From positions 1-41,528 of the forward strand of contig NZ_JAHTKP010000063.1 of the NCBI RefSeq assembly GCF_019192735.1: DNA of 41,528 nucleotides, read 5' to 3'. This DNA is from Kitasatospora aureofaciens (lineage in GTDB: Bacteria > Actinomycetota > Actinomycetes > Streptomycetales > Streptomycetaceae). Below the pieces are notes generated by a model. The model was not told where the DNA came from and did no database searches. It was given only the letters and a program-made list of their open reading frames with translations. The position numbers were made by a program, and so were the translations under genes. How positions within the stretch are numbered: the stretch's first letter is position 1; the number at the start of each line of letters is the position of its first letter. Positions 31,261 through 40,789 of this stretch are shown here, piece after piece.

Positions 31261-31755
31261 TTCTGCTGCTCCTCGGTCGTGGTCCGGTGCCCCCGGTTCG
31301 TGCCCCCAGTCTGGCAGAGCACCCGGAGCGGCCGGGTCCCAGGCCGCTTCGCAGCCGAGCGGTTCGGTCACGTTGCGCAGTTTCCCGGAAGCTGGGAGTT
31401 TTGATCCCTGCTGAGCGGGGGTATGCAGGGGGTGCCAAGGGGTGCGACAGGCGCGCCCCGACTCCTCAGATCCGGGGGTGTGAGCCACATGGACAGCGCC
31501 GAGCCGCGCCGCGGCCGCACCAGTACCGGGTCGCTCGCGACCGCGAGAACCCCGCAGGCGTCCGTGCCGAAGCTGCCGGACCGTGGATCCTTCGCGGAAC
31601 GCGGATGAGGCAGTGACGGACCGTTAGTCTGCTCCTGACAGCGCGCTGACCATGAGCGTCCACGGACGCCGAGCCGAGGTCGGCCCGCCCTTCCATCACC
31701 CAGTGATCCCCGGCCAGGGCCGGGATCCCTCACACCCATTCGAGGACTGTTCGAG
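31261..31755. other. Intergenic region before the extended cold-shock gene
   Basis: It holds one possible small gene (31489-31608) and a leader of the cold-shock gene. No operator, repeat or terminator stands out; a TAGTCT at 31625-31630 is a possible -10 of the csp promoter. Confidence 0.4.
31489..31608 (+). CDS. Possible 39-residue protein
   Basis: ATG at 31489 (or in-frame GTG at 31480) starts MDSAEPRRGRTSTG and ends RGSFAERG. GC-rich third positions and GGGGGTG upstream allow expression, but it is short, Arg/Ser-rich and unlike any family I know. Confidence 0.3.
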   Translation: MDSAEPRRGRTSTGSLATARTPQASVPKLPDRGSFAERG

Positions 31756-32139
31756 ATGCCCACCGGCCAGGTCAAGTGGTTCAACGAGACGAAGGGCTTC
31801 GGCTTCCTGTCGCGCGACGACGGCGGCGACGTCTTCGTCCACACCAAGGCGCTGCCCGCCGGTGTCACCGTGCTGAAGCCGGGCCAGCGGGTCGAGTTCG
31901 GCGTGGTGGCGGGCCACCGCGGCGACCAGGCGATGGCGGTGCAGCTGCTGGACGCGCTGCCGTCGGTGGCCGCCGCGCAGCGCAAGAGCGCCGACGACAT
32001 GGCGCCGATCGTCCAGGACCTGATCACCACGCTGGACGCGGTGCTGCCGGGCCTCCAGCACGGCCGCTACCCGGCGAAGCCGACCGGTCAGAAGCTGGCC
32101 GGCCTGCTGCGCGCGGTGGCCGACCAGTTCGACATCTAA
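31756..32139 (+). CDS. Cold-shock protein with C-terminal helical extension
   Basis: 127 residues. The first 65 are a cold-shock domain (QVKWFNETKGFGFLSRDDG, VFVHTKAL). The rest is an extension of about 60 residues (ADDMAPIVQDLITTLDAVLPG and KLAGLLRAVADQFDI), predicted helical. The same architecture occurs in mycobacterial and streptomycete CspB-type proteins. The extension may mediate dimerisation or partner binding. It is monocistronic and opposite the mqn genes. Confidence 0.9.
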   Translation: MPTGQVKWFNETKGFGFLSRDDGGDVFVHTKALPAGVTVLKPGQRVEFGVVAGHRGDQAMAVQLLDALPSVAAAQRKSADDMAPIVQDLITTLDAVLPGLQHGRYPAKPTGQKLAGLLRAVADQFDI

Positions 32140-32167
32140 GGCCGTCCCAGGGGCTCGGAACGCGGGC

Positions 32168-33019
32168 TCAGAACGCGAGCGCACCCGGGTCGAGCGGGGG
32201 CACCAGCCCCTCCGCGGCGGCCCGGGTGAGCAGCGCGTGCACGGCCGCGTAGCCCTCCTCGCCGAGGTCCGCGGTGAACTCGTTCACGTACAGCCCGATG
32301 TGCTGGTCGGCGACGGCCGGGTCCATCTCCTGGGCGTGCGCGAGCACGTACTCCCGGCTGGCCGCGGGGTCCGCCCAGGCCTGCCGGACGGAGGCGCGGA
32401 TCGTGTCGGTGAGCGCGCGCAGCCGCTCGGCGCCGAGTGAGCGCTTCGCGATGATCGCGCCGAGCGGGATCGGCAGGCCGGTCTCGGCCTCCCAGGCCTC
32501 GCCCATGTCGGCGAGGCTGTGCAGCCCGTACTGCCGGTACGTGAACCGGGCCTCGTGGATCACCAGGCCGGCGTCCACCCGGCCGTCCCGGACGGCGGGC
32601 ATGATCTCGTGGAACGGCAGGACGACGATCTCGCCGAAGCCGCCCGGCACGGCCTTCGCGGCCCAGAGCCGGAACAGCAGGTAGGCGGTGGACCGCTCGG
32701 ACGGCACCGCCACGGTCTTGCCCGTGAGGTCCTCGGGGGTCCCGGTGCCCGGCCGGGTGAGCACCAGCGGTCCGCAGCCACGTCCGAGCGCGCCGCCGCA
32801 GGGCAGCAGGGTGTAGTCCTCCAGGACCCAGGGGAGCGCGCCGTAGCTGATCTTCAGGACGTCGAGCTCGCCGCGCTCGGCCAGCCCGTTGGTGACGTCG
32901 ATGTCGGCGAAGGTCACCTCGGGGGCGTCCGCGCCGGGCACCAGGCCGTGCGCCCAGGCGTGGAAGACGAAGGTGTCGTTCGGGCAGGGCGAGTACGCGA
33001 TGCTCAGCCGTTCAGCCAC
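32168..33019 (-). CDS. mqnD: 1,4-dihydroxy-6-naphthoate synthase (futalosine pathway)
   Basis: A 283-residue periplasmic-binding-protein-fold enzyme acting in the cytoplasm. It converts cyclic dehypoxanthine futalosine to 1,4-dihydroxy-6-naphthoate in menaquinone synthesis. The N-terminal SIAYSPCPNDTFVFHAW is diagnostic. Other family segments are DVLKISYGALPWVL, VPSERSTAYLLFRLW, and GLVIHEARFTY. The GTG at 33019 overlaps the upstream mqnB stop by eight bases, so the two are coupled. Confidence 0.96.
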   Translation of the reverse strand: MAERLSIAYSPCPNDTFVFHAWAHGLVPGADAPEVTFADIDVTNGLAERGELDVLKISYGALPWVLEDYTLLPCGGALGRGCGPLVLTRPGTGTPEDLTGKTVAVPSERSTAYLLFRLWAAKAVPGGFGEIVVLPFHEIMPAVRDGRVDAGLVIHEARFTYRQYGLHSLADMGEAWEAETGLPIPLGAIIAKRSLGAERLRALTDTIRASVRQAWADPAASREYVLAHAQEMDPAVADQHIGLYVNEFTADLGEEGYAAVHALLTRAAAEGLVPPLDPGALAF

Positions 33020-33770
33020 GGCCGGCCTCCTCGATGAGTGCGGGGACGGGCAGCGCGGCGAAGGCCCGCTCCAGGGCGGCCAGGGCCTCGCCGATCCGCC
33101 AGGCGGCCCGGTCGCGCGGGCCCACGGAGTTGGAGACGGTCCGCAGTTCGAACACCGGCACGCCGTGCCGGGCGGCGGCCTCGGCCACGCCGAAGCCCTC
33201 CATCGCCTCGGCCGCGGCGCCGGGGTGGCGGGCGGTCAGGGCGGCGGCGCGCCCGGCGCTGCCGGTGACGGTGGAGACGGTCAGGACGGGGCCGGTGACG
33301 GCCCCCAGGGCCTCGGAGGCGAGCGCGACAGCGGTGGGCGGCGGGGTGTGCCGGACGGTACCGAAACCGAGCTCGGTGACGTCCGTGAAGCCCTCGGGGG
33401 TCTCGGCGCCGAGGTCGGCGGCGACGATCGCGTCCGCCACCACGGTGGCGCCGACCGGGGCGCGCGGGGCGAACCCGCCGCCGATCCCCGCCGAGACGAC
33501 CAGGCCGTAGCGGTGCGCGGCGAGCGCGGCGGAGGCGGCGGCGGCAGCAGCGGCCGGGCCGACCCCGCCCGCCAGCACGTCCACCTCGACGCCCGGGGCG
33601 GGCTCGGCGCGGTGCAGCTCACCGCCGGGCAGCGGCAGCGCCCGCGCCTCGCCGGGCAGGCCGCGCAGGACCGCCTCGGCCTCGACGGGCACCGCGACGA
33701 CGACGAGCAGCCGGGCCCGCTCGGGGCCCGACTGCTCGTTCCGCTCGTCGGTGACGGCGTGCGCGGTCAT
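33012..33770 (-). CDS. mqnB: Futalosine hydrolase
   Basis: A 252-residue nucleoside phosphorylase-fold hydrolase. It removes hypoxanthine from futalosine. Features are VVVAVPVEAEAVLRGL, VVSAGIGGGFAP, DLGAETPEGF, and AEAMEGFGVAEAAARHGVP containing the substrate-binding Met-Glu. It precedes mqnD in the same operon; mqnA and mqnC are not in the window, as is usual in streptomycetes. ATG at 33770. Confidence 0.95.
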   Translation of the reverse strand: MTAHAVTDERNEQSGPERARLLVVVAVPVEAEAVLRGLPGEARALPLPGGELHRAEPAPGVEVDVLAGGVGPAAAAAAASAALAAHRYGLVVSAGIGGGFAPRAPVGATVVADAIVAADLGAETPEGFTDVTELGFGTVRHTPPPTAVALASEALGAVTGPVLTVSTVTGSAGRAAALTARHPGAAAEAMEGFGVAEAAARHGVPVFELRTVSNSVGPRDRAAWRIGEALAALERAFAALPVPALIEEAGRG

Positions 33771-33780
33771 CGCAGGACCG

Positions 33781-34311
33781 TCAGTTGTCCTTGCTGTTCA
33801 GCTGGAAGTACCAGACGGCGATCGGGCTGTCCATGTTCTTGTCGCCCTCGACCACGGTGACCAGCGTCTTGCCGCTGGCGTTGACCAGCTTGCCGGCCGA
33901 CTGGGAGCCCGAGTAGGTCGCGTTCCTGCTGTAGGAGAACAGGCTGTAGCGCCCGCCCTGACCCTGCGCACCACCGTTGGTGAAGGCCAGCCAGCCCTTG
34001 TCGGCCACGTTCGGGGAGACGCCGACGCCGACCCGGTCGCTCGTCGCGAGGTCGGAGCTCGGCAGGGTGCCGTCCTTGAGGGCCTGGGCGGCGCTGTCCT
34101 GGCACTTCTGCTGGTCGTCGTCGCTGAGCGGGTTGCCGTCGTTGAAGCAGAACGGGTCCTGCACGATCGACGTGTTGCCGACGGTGAGGGTGGCGCGGTG
34201 GCTGCTGTGCGCGGTCTGGCCCGCCGCGAAGGCGACGGACCCGCCGACCGTGCAGGCGCCGATCACGACGACGGCGCCGAGGGCGGCGATGACACGGTTA
34301 TCGAGGCTCAT
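33781..34311 (-). CDS. DUF2771-type secreted or lipid-anchored protein
   Basis: 176 residues. A short N-terminus (MSLDNR), a hydrophobic segment (VIAALGAVVVIGAC), and Cys20 in IGAC suggest a lipoprotein. The extracytoplasmic domain has two further cysteines (DPFCFND, QQKCQDS) that may form a disulfide, and a Gly/Ser-rich SYSRNATYSGSQSAG region. It is in the position where streptomycetes have DUF2771, downstream of an MFS gene. Function unknown. Confidence 0.7.
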   Translation of the reverse strand: MSLDNRVIAALGAVVVIGACTVGGSVAFAAGQTAHSSHRATLTVGNTSIVQDPFCFNDGNPLSDDDQQKCQDSAAQALKDGTLPSSDLATSDRVGVGVSPNVADKGWLAFTNGGAQGQGGRYSLFSYSRNATYSGSQSAGKLVNASGKTLVTVVEGDKNMDSPIAVWYFQLNSKDN

Positions 34312-34396
34312 GCGTCAGAATCTACCGGGCTTCGCCGATCACGCTACGCGGGGGTCGGCCACCGCGTGTTGCCGCACCTCCGGGGCGCGCGTTCCG

Positions 34397-36049
34397 TCAC
34401 GCGATGCGCGGCGCCGCCGGGCGCCGGCGCAGGCCCACCCGGAACAGCGAGCGGATCGTCCACAGCAGCATCAGGCCGACCACCGCGGCAGCCACCGAGA
34501 GCCCCAGCACGCCGTTCAGCGGCAGCAGGATGCCGACCGCGCCGCCGCCCACCCAGGACACCTGCATCAGCGTCTCCGAACGGGCGAACGCCGAGGTCCG
34601 CACCGCCTCCGGGACGTCCCGCTGGATCAGCGCGTCCAGGGCCAGCTTGCCCAGCGAGGCCGCCAACCCGGCCGTCCCGGCGACCACGATGACCGTCACC
34701 ACGCCGTACCAGAGCGCCGACGCAGCCGTCGCGCAGGTCGCCAGCAGCAGCATCGCGGTGATTGTCGGCTCGGGGCCGCGGGTGCGCAGCCAGGAGCCCA
34801 GCACCGAGCCCAGCGCGTTGCCCGTCCCCGCCGCCAGCGCCACCAGACCCAGGGCCAGCGTCGGCCGCAGGCCGCCGATCGGCTCGCTGCGCAGCAGGAA
34901 GGCCAGGAACATCACCAGGAAGCCGACCAGCCACTTCATCGCCGACATCGCCCGCAGCGCCAGGATCACCGACGGGCCCACCGTCCGCAGCGAGGCCTTG
35001 ACCGGCGGGGGCTTGTGGTGGATCAGGTGGGAACCCTCGCCGTGCACCTCGGCGTGCAGGACGGCCCGCTGCTCGCCCTTCGCCGAGTCCACCGCGTGCG
35101 GCAGGTGGAAGGCCATCAAGGTGCCGATCACGAAGACCAGGAACGCGCCGCGCAGCGGCCAGCTCGGCCCGATCAGGTGCAGCACCCCGCCCACCGCGGC
35201 CGCCACGCCGGTGGCCAGCAGCCCGGCCAGGGTGACCCGGGAGTTCGCCTTCACCAGCGACAGCCGGCTCGGCAGCAGCCGCGGCACCACGACGCTGCGC
35301 ACCACCCCGTAAGCCTTGGACGCCACCAGCACGCCCAGCGCCTCCGGGTACAGCGCGATGCCGCCGCCCGAGATCACCCCGGCCATCGTCCAGGCCAGCA
35401 CCGCGCGGGCCAGCATCGACATCGCCATGGCGGCCCGGCGGCCGTGTGGCAGCCGGTCCAGCAGCGGGCCGACCACCGGGGCCAGGACGGCGAACGGGGC
35501 CATCGTGATCAGCAGGTAGAGCGCCACCCGGCCGCGGGCCTCGCCGGTGGGGACGGAGAAGAAGATGGTGGAGGCCAGCGCGATGGTGATCAGCATGTCG
35601 CCGAAGGAGTTCAGCGCGTGCAGCTCGATCAGCTTGGCGAGGCCGGACTCGCCGGCGCCCTCCGCCGAGGTGGCCTTGCGGATCCGGCGGCCGGTGCCGT
35701 GCACCACCCGGCCGGTGCGGATGCCGGCGGCGGAGGCGGTGCGGACGAGGAAGTGGCGGTGGGTCTCCGGGGGCTCCGCTTCCAGATCCTCGTCGAGGGC
35801 GGCGCGGTGGCGGGTGTGGATCTCCTCGGTGTCGGGCTCCGCTGCGTCGGGCTCGGTGGGGCCGCCCGGCTCCGCGGGAACGTCGTGCTTGGTGAGATCG
35901 ACGGGCGTGGGCGCCCCGGAACCGTCCGCCGGCTGCGGTTCGCCCGCACCGAGGACCGGAGGCTGCTGTCGCGGCGCGGCGTTCGCCTCGTCGGGGCTGC
36001 CGGCCTGCGAGGCGCGCAGTGCGTGCTGCGACGGTTTCTCATCCGCCAC
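34397..36049 (-). CDS. Major facilitator superfamily transporter with long cytoplasmic N-terminus
   Basis: 550 residues. The first 130 are acidic, Pro/Glu-rich and probably disordered (AEPDTEEIHTRHRAALDED), with a conserved patch RHFLVRTASAAGIRTGRVV. About 12 membrane segments follow; an MFS motif A-like loop LLDRLPHGRRAAMA (family GxxxDRxGRR) is after segment 2. The GTG at 36049 is preceded by AGGAT. The substrate is unknown. DUF2771 follows 85 bases later and the DUF3027 gene is divergent. Confidence 0.85.
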   Translation of the reverse strand: MADEKPSQHALRASQAGSPDEANAAPRQQPPVLGAGEPQPADGSGAPTPVDLTKHDVPAEPGGPTEPDAAEPDTEEIHTRHRAALDEDLEAEPPETHRHFLVRTASAAGIRTGRVVHGTGRRIRKATSAEGAGESGLAKLIELHALNSFGDMLITIALASTIFFSVPTGEARGRVALYLLITMAPFAVLAPVVGPLLDRLPHGRRAAMAMSMLARAVLAWTMAGVISGGGIALYPEALGVLVASKAYGVVRSVVVPRLLPSRLSLVKANSRVTLAGLLATGVAAAVGGVLHLIGPSWPLRGAFLVFVIGTLMAFHLPHAVDSAKGEQRAVLHAEVHGEGSHLIHHKPPPVKASLRTVGPSVILALRAMSAMKWLVGFLVMFLAFLLRSEPIGGLRPTLALGLVALAAGTGNALGSVLGSWLRTRGPEPTITAMLLLATCATAASALWYGVVTVIVVAGTAGLAASLGKLALDALIQRDVPEAVRTSAFARSETLMQVSWVGGGAVGILLPLNGVLGLSVAAAVVGLMLLWTIRSLFRVGLRRRPAAPRIA

Positions 36050-36334
36050 AAGCCCATCCTGCCCCAGATTCGCTTCTGCGACGCGGGATTCCGCTCGCCT
36101 CGGCGCGGCCCCGGCGGGTCCGCCGCCGCCCCGGACTGTGCCGGGGTGCCGACCGGCGGGTAGCCTGCCCAGGGTCCGCCCGCCCGGGCCCCACGGCGCC
36201 GGCAGGCCCGGACGAGCGGCGCGGCCGGTATCCGCGGCGGCCCCTGGTCGCGCAGAATGGACAAGGGACACCGAGCCGCGACGTACCAGGCAACACGCCG
36301 TGGGCGACAGAAGAACTGGGAGAGAATCGACGCC

Positions 36335-37228
36335 GTGAGTGCTGCGATGCGAAGCCGTACCCCTGATCGGCTCTGTGCCGAGGCCGTCGAACTCGCCCGC
36401 CAGGCAGCCGAAGAGGCGGTCGGAGCGGAGGCCGTAGGGACACACCTCGGCGTCCAGGCGGACGCCGACCGCGTCGTCACGCACACCTTCGAGTGCCTGG
36501 ACGCCGCCTACCGCGGCTGGCACTGGGCGGTGACCGTCGCCCGCGCCCTGCGCGCCAAGAACGTCACCCTCGACGAGGTCGTCCTGCTGCCCGGCCCGGA
36601 CGCCGTCCTCGCCCCGCAGTGGGTGCCGTGGAGCGAGCGGCTGCGCCCCGGCGACATGGGCCCCGGCGACCTGCTGCCCACCGACGCCGACGACGTGCGC
36701 CTGGAGCCCGGCTGGACCGGCGAGGACGAGCTCGCGCCGAACTCCGCGGTGGCGCTGGCCGCCGAGGAGGACGTGGTCGTCACCGACCCGGGCATCCAGC
36801 CCGCCCCGGCCCGCGCGCAGATCAACGCCGTCGCCGAGGAGCTGGGCATGGGTCGCAGCCGGGTGCTCTCCCGGCTCGGCCTGCACCTGGCCGCCGACCG
36901 CTGGGAGAAGTCGCACGGCCCGCAGACCCCGATGGCGCAGGCCGCGCCCGCCGCGTGCGCCAGCTGCGGCTTCCTGATCCCGATCGGCGGCTCGCTCGGG
37001 CAGGCCTTCGGCGTGTGCGGGAACGAGTTCGGCCCGGCCGACGGCCAGATCGTCTCCTTCGCGTACGGCTGCGGCGGGCACTCCGAGGCGGCCGTGATCC
37101 CGGCTCCGCCGGCGCCGTCCGAGCTGATCCTGGACGAGCTGGTGGTCGAGCCGCTGCAGCTGCACCCGGACCGCGCCTCCGGCTCGGTCGAGCCGGACGC
37201 CCCGGCGGAGGAGCTCGGCCACTCCTGA
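36335..37228 (+). CDS. DUF3027 family protein
   Basis: 297 residues, recognised by RSRTPDRLCAEAVELAR, HTFECLDAAYRGWHWAVT, ARALRAKNVTLDEVVLLPGP, and RVLSRLGLHLAADRW. A C-terminal CASC, then CGNEFGP and GCGGHSE, could bind zinc. The GTG at 36335 is chosen since the family begins MSA...RSRTPDRLC; the upstream 26 codons are not conserved-looking. The family is restricted to actinobacteria and has no known function. It is followed by a terminator and then the sacsin-like gene. Confidence 0.88.
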   Translation: MSAAMRSRTPDRLCAEAVELARQAAEEAVGAEAVGTHLGVQADADRVVTHTFECLDAAYRGWHWAVTVARALRAKNVTLDEVVLLPGPDAVLAPQWVPWSERLRPGDMGPGDLLPTDADDVRLEPGWTGEDELAPNSAVALAAEEDVVVTDPGIQPAPARAQINAVAEELGMGRSRVLSRLGLHLAADRWEKSHGPQTPMAQAAPAACASCGFLIPIGGSLGQAFGVCGNEFGPADGQIVSFAYGCGGHSEAAVIPAPPAPSELILDELVVEPLQLHPDRASGSVEPDAPAEELGHS

Positions 37229-37238
37229 GGACCTCGTG

Positions 37239-37275
37239 CGCGGCCCGTCCCACTGAACCGGTGGGGCGGGCCGCG
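37239..37275 (+). terminator. Terminator of the DUF3027 gene
   Basis: CGCGGCCCGTCCCAC (37239-37253) pairs with GTGGGGCGGGCCGCG (37261-37275) with one G-T wobble and a seven-base loop, followed by GCGTTTTCC. Confidence 0.85.
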
Positions 37276-37388
37276 GCGTTTTCCGGGTCAGGCAGCGGTG
37301 GGGAGCCGGGGTCGTGGTCGGGAGCAGTCGGTGGGGCAAGGAAGAATGCCCCCGTAGAAGAACAGGGCGGCGGAAGGCGGCAGGTCCA

Positions 37389-40300
37389 GTGGAACCTCGG
37401 ATCATCGGCAGCGGCACGGACGAGCAGCTCGCGGACCCCTTCGGGAGCGCGGCGCTGCGCCGGCGGGTGCTGGACGCCTGGGCCGCCTCCCCGGCCCGGT
37501 TCCGGGAGGACGCCAACGCCGAGGAGGAACTGGCGCTCGGCGGCTACCGCGACCGGCTGGTGGTCGAGTTGGCGCAGAACGCGGCCGACGCCGCCGTCCG
37601 GGCCGGCCACGGCCCCGGCCGGCTGCGGCTCACCCTCGCCGACGGCGTGCTCGCCGCCGCCAACACCGGCGCCGGGCTGGACGCCGCCGCCGTCGAGTCG
37701 CTGTCCACCCTGCGCGCCTCCTCCAAGCGCGGCGAGGCGCCGTCCGTCGGCCGGTTCGGCGTCGGCTTCGCCGCCGTCCTCGCCGTCACCGACGAGCCCG
37801 CCGTGCTCGGCACTGGGGGCGGGGTGCGCTGGTCGCTCGGCGAGGCCCGCTCGCTCGCCGAGGCGCAGCCCGCGCTGGTCGACGAGCTGCGCCGCCGGGA
37901 CGGCCATGTGCCGCTGCTGCGGCTGCCGTTCGCGGCCGAGGGCCCGGCGCCCGAGGGCTACGACACGGTGGTCGTGCTGCCGCTGCGCGACGCCGCCGCC
38001 GAGGACCTGACCCGCCGCCTGCTGGCCGGCATCGACGATGCGCTGCTGCTCACGCTCCCGGGCCTGGCCGAGGTCGTCGTGGAGACCCCGGACGGCACCC
38101 GGACGCTCACCCGCAGCGCCGCCGAGCCGCGCCCCGACGGCGTCACCGAGGTGACCGTCACCGACGACGCGGGCGGGCGGCTGCGACAGACCGTCTGGCA
38201 GACCGCCGGCGCCTCCGGCACCCTCGACGCCGCGCTGCTCGCCGACCGGCCCACCGAGGAGCGCGCCCGCCCGTACTGGACGGTGACCTGGGCCGTCCCG
38301 GTCGCCGCCGACGGCACCCCGCAGGCGCCCGGCATCGAGCCGGTGCTGCACGCGCCCACCCCGAGCGACGAGCCGCTCGGCCTGCCTGCGCTGCTCATCG
38401 CCTCCTACCCGCTGGACTCCACCCGCCGGCACGTCGCCCCCGGCGCGCTCGCCGACTTCCTCACCGAGCGCGCCGCCGACAGCTACGCCGACCTGCTCCG
38501 CGCCCGTGGCGGCGACCTCGGCTCGCTCGGCCTCGTGCCCGGTCCGCTCGGCCAGGGCGCGCTCGACAACGCACTGCGGGCGGCGATCCTCGGCCGCCTG
38601 CCCGGCACGCCGTTCCTGCCGCACCCGGCGCCGGTCGAGGAGGGCACGCCCGCGCTGCGGCCCCGGGACGCGACGCTGCTGGAGGGCGCGGACGGCTCGG
38701 TGGTGGAGGCGCTGGCGCCGATCTTCCCCGGGCTGCTGCCGGCCGGCCTGGAGCGACGCACCGAACTACGGGTGCTGAACGTGCGCCGGGTGCCGCTCGC
38801 CGAGGTGGTCGACCAGCTCGGCGGCCTGGACCGCGAGCCCGCCTGGTGGCGCAACCTGTACGCGGCGCTCGGCGCGGCCGACCCGGAGGCGCTCGGCGCG
38901 CTGCCCGTCCCGCTCGCCGACGGCCGGACCGTCACCGGGCCCCGGCGCGTCCTGCTGCCCTCCGGCGACGCCGACTGGGCCGCCTTCCCCGGCTACCCCG
39001 AGTCGCTGGCCGGGGCGCTCGCCGCGCTCGACCTGCGGCTCGCCCACCCGGAGGCGGCCCACCCGCTGCTGGCCAAGCTGGGCGCCGGCACCGCCACCCC
39101 GGCCGGCGTGCTGGACACCCCCGAGGTGCGGGCCGCCGTCGCCCGCTCCTTCGAACTGGCCGAGGACGACGCGGACGCCGCCGCCGACCTCGCCGACGCC
39201 GTCCTCGCCCTGGTCAGGGCCGCCGGCCCGGGGGCCGGCGAGCACCCCTGGCTGGCCCGGCTGGCGCTGGCCGACGACGAGGGCGAGCCCGCCCGCGCCG
39301 GTGAACTCGTGCTCCCCGGAAGCCCGTTCGCGGCGCTCGCGCGCGAGGAGGACGCCGGCTGGGTGGACGACGAGCTGCTGGAGCGCTGGGGCCCCGAGGT
39401 GCTCATCGCGGTCGGCGTGCTGGCCGACTTCGTCCTCGTCAGGGCCGAAGACGTGGTGCTCGACCCGGACGACCTGGAGCGGCTCGACCCGACCGCCCCC
39501 GCCGACCGCGCGGCCGGCGGCCACCCCACCGGGCTGCTCGACGAGGCGCCCGACGGCCTCGCCGACTGGGCCGAGGACACGCTCGAAGCCCTGCACGCCG
39601 ACGACGGTGACACCGTGGGCGTCCCGCCGGTGGCCGCCGAGCTGCTGGCCGTCCGCGACCTCGACCTCGTCGACGACGACGCCTGGCCCGAGGCGCTCGC
39701 CGCGCTCGCCCGCCCGCCGTACCGGGACGCCGTCGTCAACCCCGTCCGCACCCTCCTGCCGGACGGCTCCTACGCCGACCTGCCGCCGTACACCGCGTGG
39801 TGGCTGCGCGACCACCCGGTGCTGGACGGCCGCGAGCCCGCCGGGCTGCGCGCCGCCGGGGCCGACCCGCTGCTGCGCGGCCTCTACGACGAGGCCCGCA
39901 CCACGCTGGACGAGCAGTTCCTGCACGCCCTCGGGGTGCGGACCACGCTGGCCGCGCTGCTCGCCGAGCCGCACGGCCCGGACGAGCTGCTGGACCGCCT
40001 CACCGACCCGGAGTCGGAGGTCGGCCACCGCCAACTGCACGGCATCCACAGCGCGTTGGCCCGGATCGACGTCGAGCGGATCGAACCGCTCGACGTGGTG
40101 CGGGCGTTGCCGCCGCTCGACCCGGACACCGGTCGCCGCCCGGCGCACACGGTGATCGTCGACGCCACTGAGGCGGTCGTCGCCGACGCCCCCGACCTGG
40201 TCCAACTCCTGCACCCGTACCCGCTGTTGCCGGTCGCCCCGGCGCTCGCCGCGGACCTCGCCGAGCGGCTGCAAGTTTCGCTGGCCAGCGAGGTGGCCGG

Positions 40301-40691
40301 CGGCCGGGTGCTGTCCGATGGCGTGCTGCACCGAGTCCCGGCCGTGGTGCGGGAGTTGCTGCCCGGCTGCCCGGTCGCGTACGAGGAGCACGAGGAGCTG
40401 CTCGTCGTCGGACCGGAGGGCAACGAGGCGGCCGTGGAGTGGCGTTGGGACACCGCGGCGGACGCGCCCGAGGCGCCGTACGACCCGGAGGCGGCCGAAG
40501 CCGGCGACGAGGACGACGAGTTCGAGGTGCCGCCGGTGCCCGGACTGCTGCACGCGGCCACCCCGGAGGGCCTGGCGGCCGGGCTGGCCTGGTCGGTCGG
40601 GCAGTGGCACCGGAGGTTCGAGGTGCTGGCCGCGCTCAGCGAGCCGGACCGGGCCTACGAGCTGTCCGCCGCACGGGACTTCGAGGGCTGA
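37389..40691 (+). CDS. Very large sacsin-like (HSP90-fold) ATPase
   Basis: 1100 residues. The N-terminal HATPase fold has the Bergerat motifs: VVELAQNAADA (58-68, Mg/ATP Asn), NTGAGLD (92-98), and GRFGVGF (121-127) with the lid SSKRGEAPSV before it. This is the sacsin N-terminal ATP-binding type. The remaining 900 residues are Ala/Leu/Asp-rich without a domain I can name, and acidic near the end (EAGDEDDEFEVP). The GTG at 37389 has AGGCGGCAGG upstream. A role as a folding factor or nucleotide-driven switch is inference from the fold. It does not overlap a nuclease or helicase gene, so classic defence pairs are not evident. Confidence 0.82.
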   Translation: MEPRIIGSGTDEQLADPFGSAALRRRVLDAWAASPARFREDANAEEELALGGYRDRLVVELAQNAADAAVRAGHGPGRLRLTLADGVLAAANTGAGLDAAAVESLSTLRASSKRGEAPSVGRFGVGFAAVLAVTDEPAVLGTGGGVRWSLGEARSLAEAQPALVDELRRRDGHVPLLRLPFAAEGPAPEGYDTVVVLPLRDAAAEDLTRRLLAGIDDALLLTLPGLAEVVVETPDGTRTLTRSAAEPRPDGVTEVTVTDDAGGRLRQTVWQTAGASGTLDAALLADRPTEERARPYWTVTWAVPVAADGTPQAPGIEPVLHAPTPSDEPLGLPALLIASYPLDSTRRHVAPGALADFLTERAADSYADLLRARGGDLGSLGLVPGPLGQGALDNALRAAILGRLPGTPFLPHPAPVEEGTPALRPRDATLLEGADGSVVEALAPIFPGLLPAGLERRTELRVLNVRRVPLAEVVDQLGGLDREPAWWRNLYAALGAADPEALGALPVPLADGRTVTGPRRVLLPSGDADWAAFPGYPESLAGALAALDLRLAHPEAAHPLLAKLGAGTATPAGVLDTPEVRAAVARSFELAEDDADAAADLADAVLALVRAAGPGAGEHPWLARLALADDEGEPARAGELVLPGSPFAALAREEDAGWVDDELLERWGPEVLIAVGVLADFVLVRAEDVVLDPDDLERLDPTAPADRAAGGHPTGLLDEAPDGLADWAEDTLEALHADDGDTVGVPPVAAELLAVRDLDLVDDDAWPEALAALARPPYRDAVVNPVRTLLPDGSYADLPPYTAWWLRDHPVLDGREPAGLRAAGADPLLRGLYDEARTTLDEQFLHALGVRTTLAALLAEPHGPDELLDRLTDPESEVGHRQLHGIHSALARIDVERIEPLDVVRALPPLDPDTGRRPAHTVIVDATEAVVADAPDLVQLLHPYPLLPVAPALAADLAERLQVSLASEVAGGRVLSDGVLHRVPAVVRELLPGCPVAYEEHEELLVVGPEGNEAAVEWRWDTAADAPEAPYDPEAAEAGDEDDEFEVPPVPGLLHAATPEGLAAGLAWSVGQWHRRFEVLAALSEPDRAYELSAARDFEG

Positions 40692-40731
40692 GCCCTCGGC
40701 GGCCCTGCGTCCGGGAGTTGAGGCGGCCGTA

Positions 40732-40783
40732 GAGGGTGACGGTGACGGTGGGCCAGGCCGCGCCGAGCGTCACCATCACCCTC
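40732..40783. terminator. Terminator between the sacsin-like gene and the P-type ATPase fragment
   Basis: GAGGGTGACGGTGACG (40732-40747) and CGTCACCATCACCCTC (40768-40783) pair with one C-A mismatch around a 20-base loop. The position between two converging genes suits a bidirectional terminator. Confidence 0.65.
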
Positions 40784-40789
40784 TCGGGG

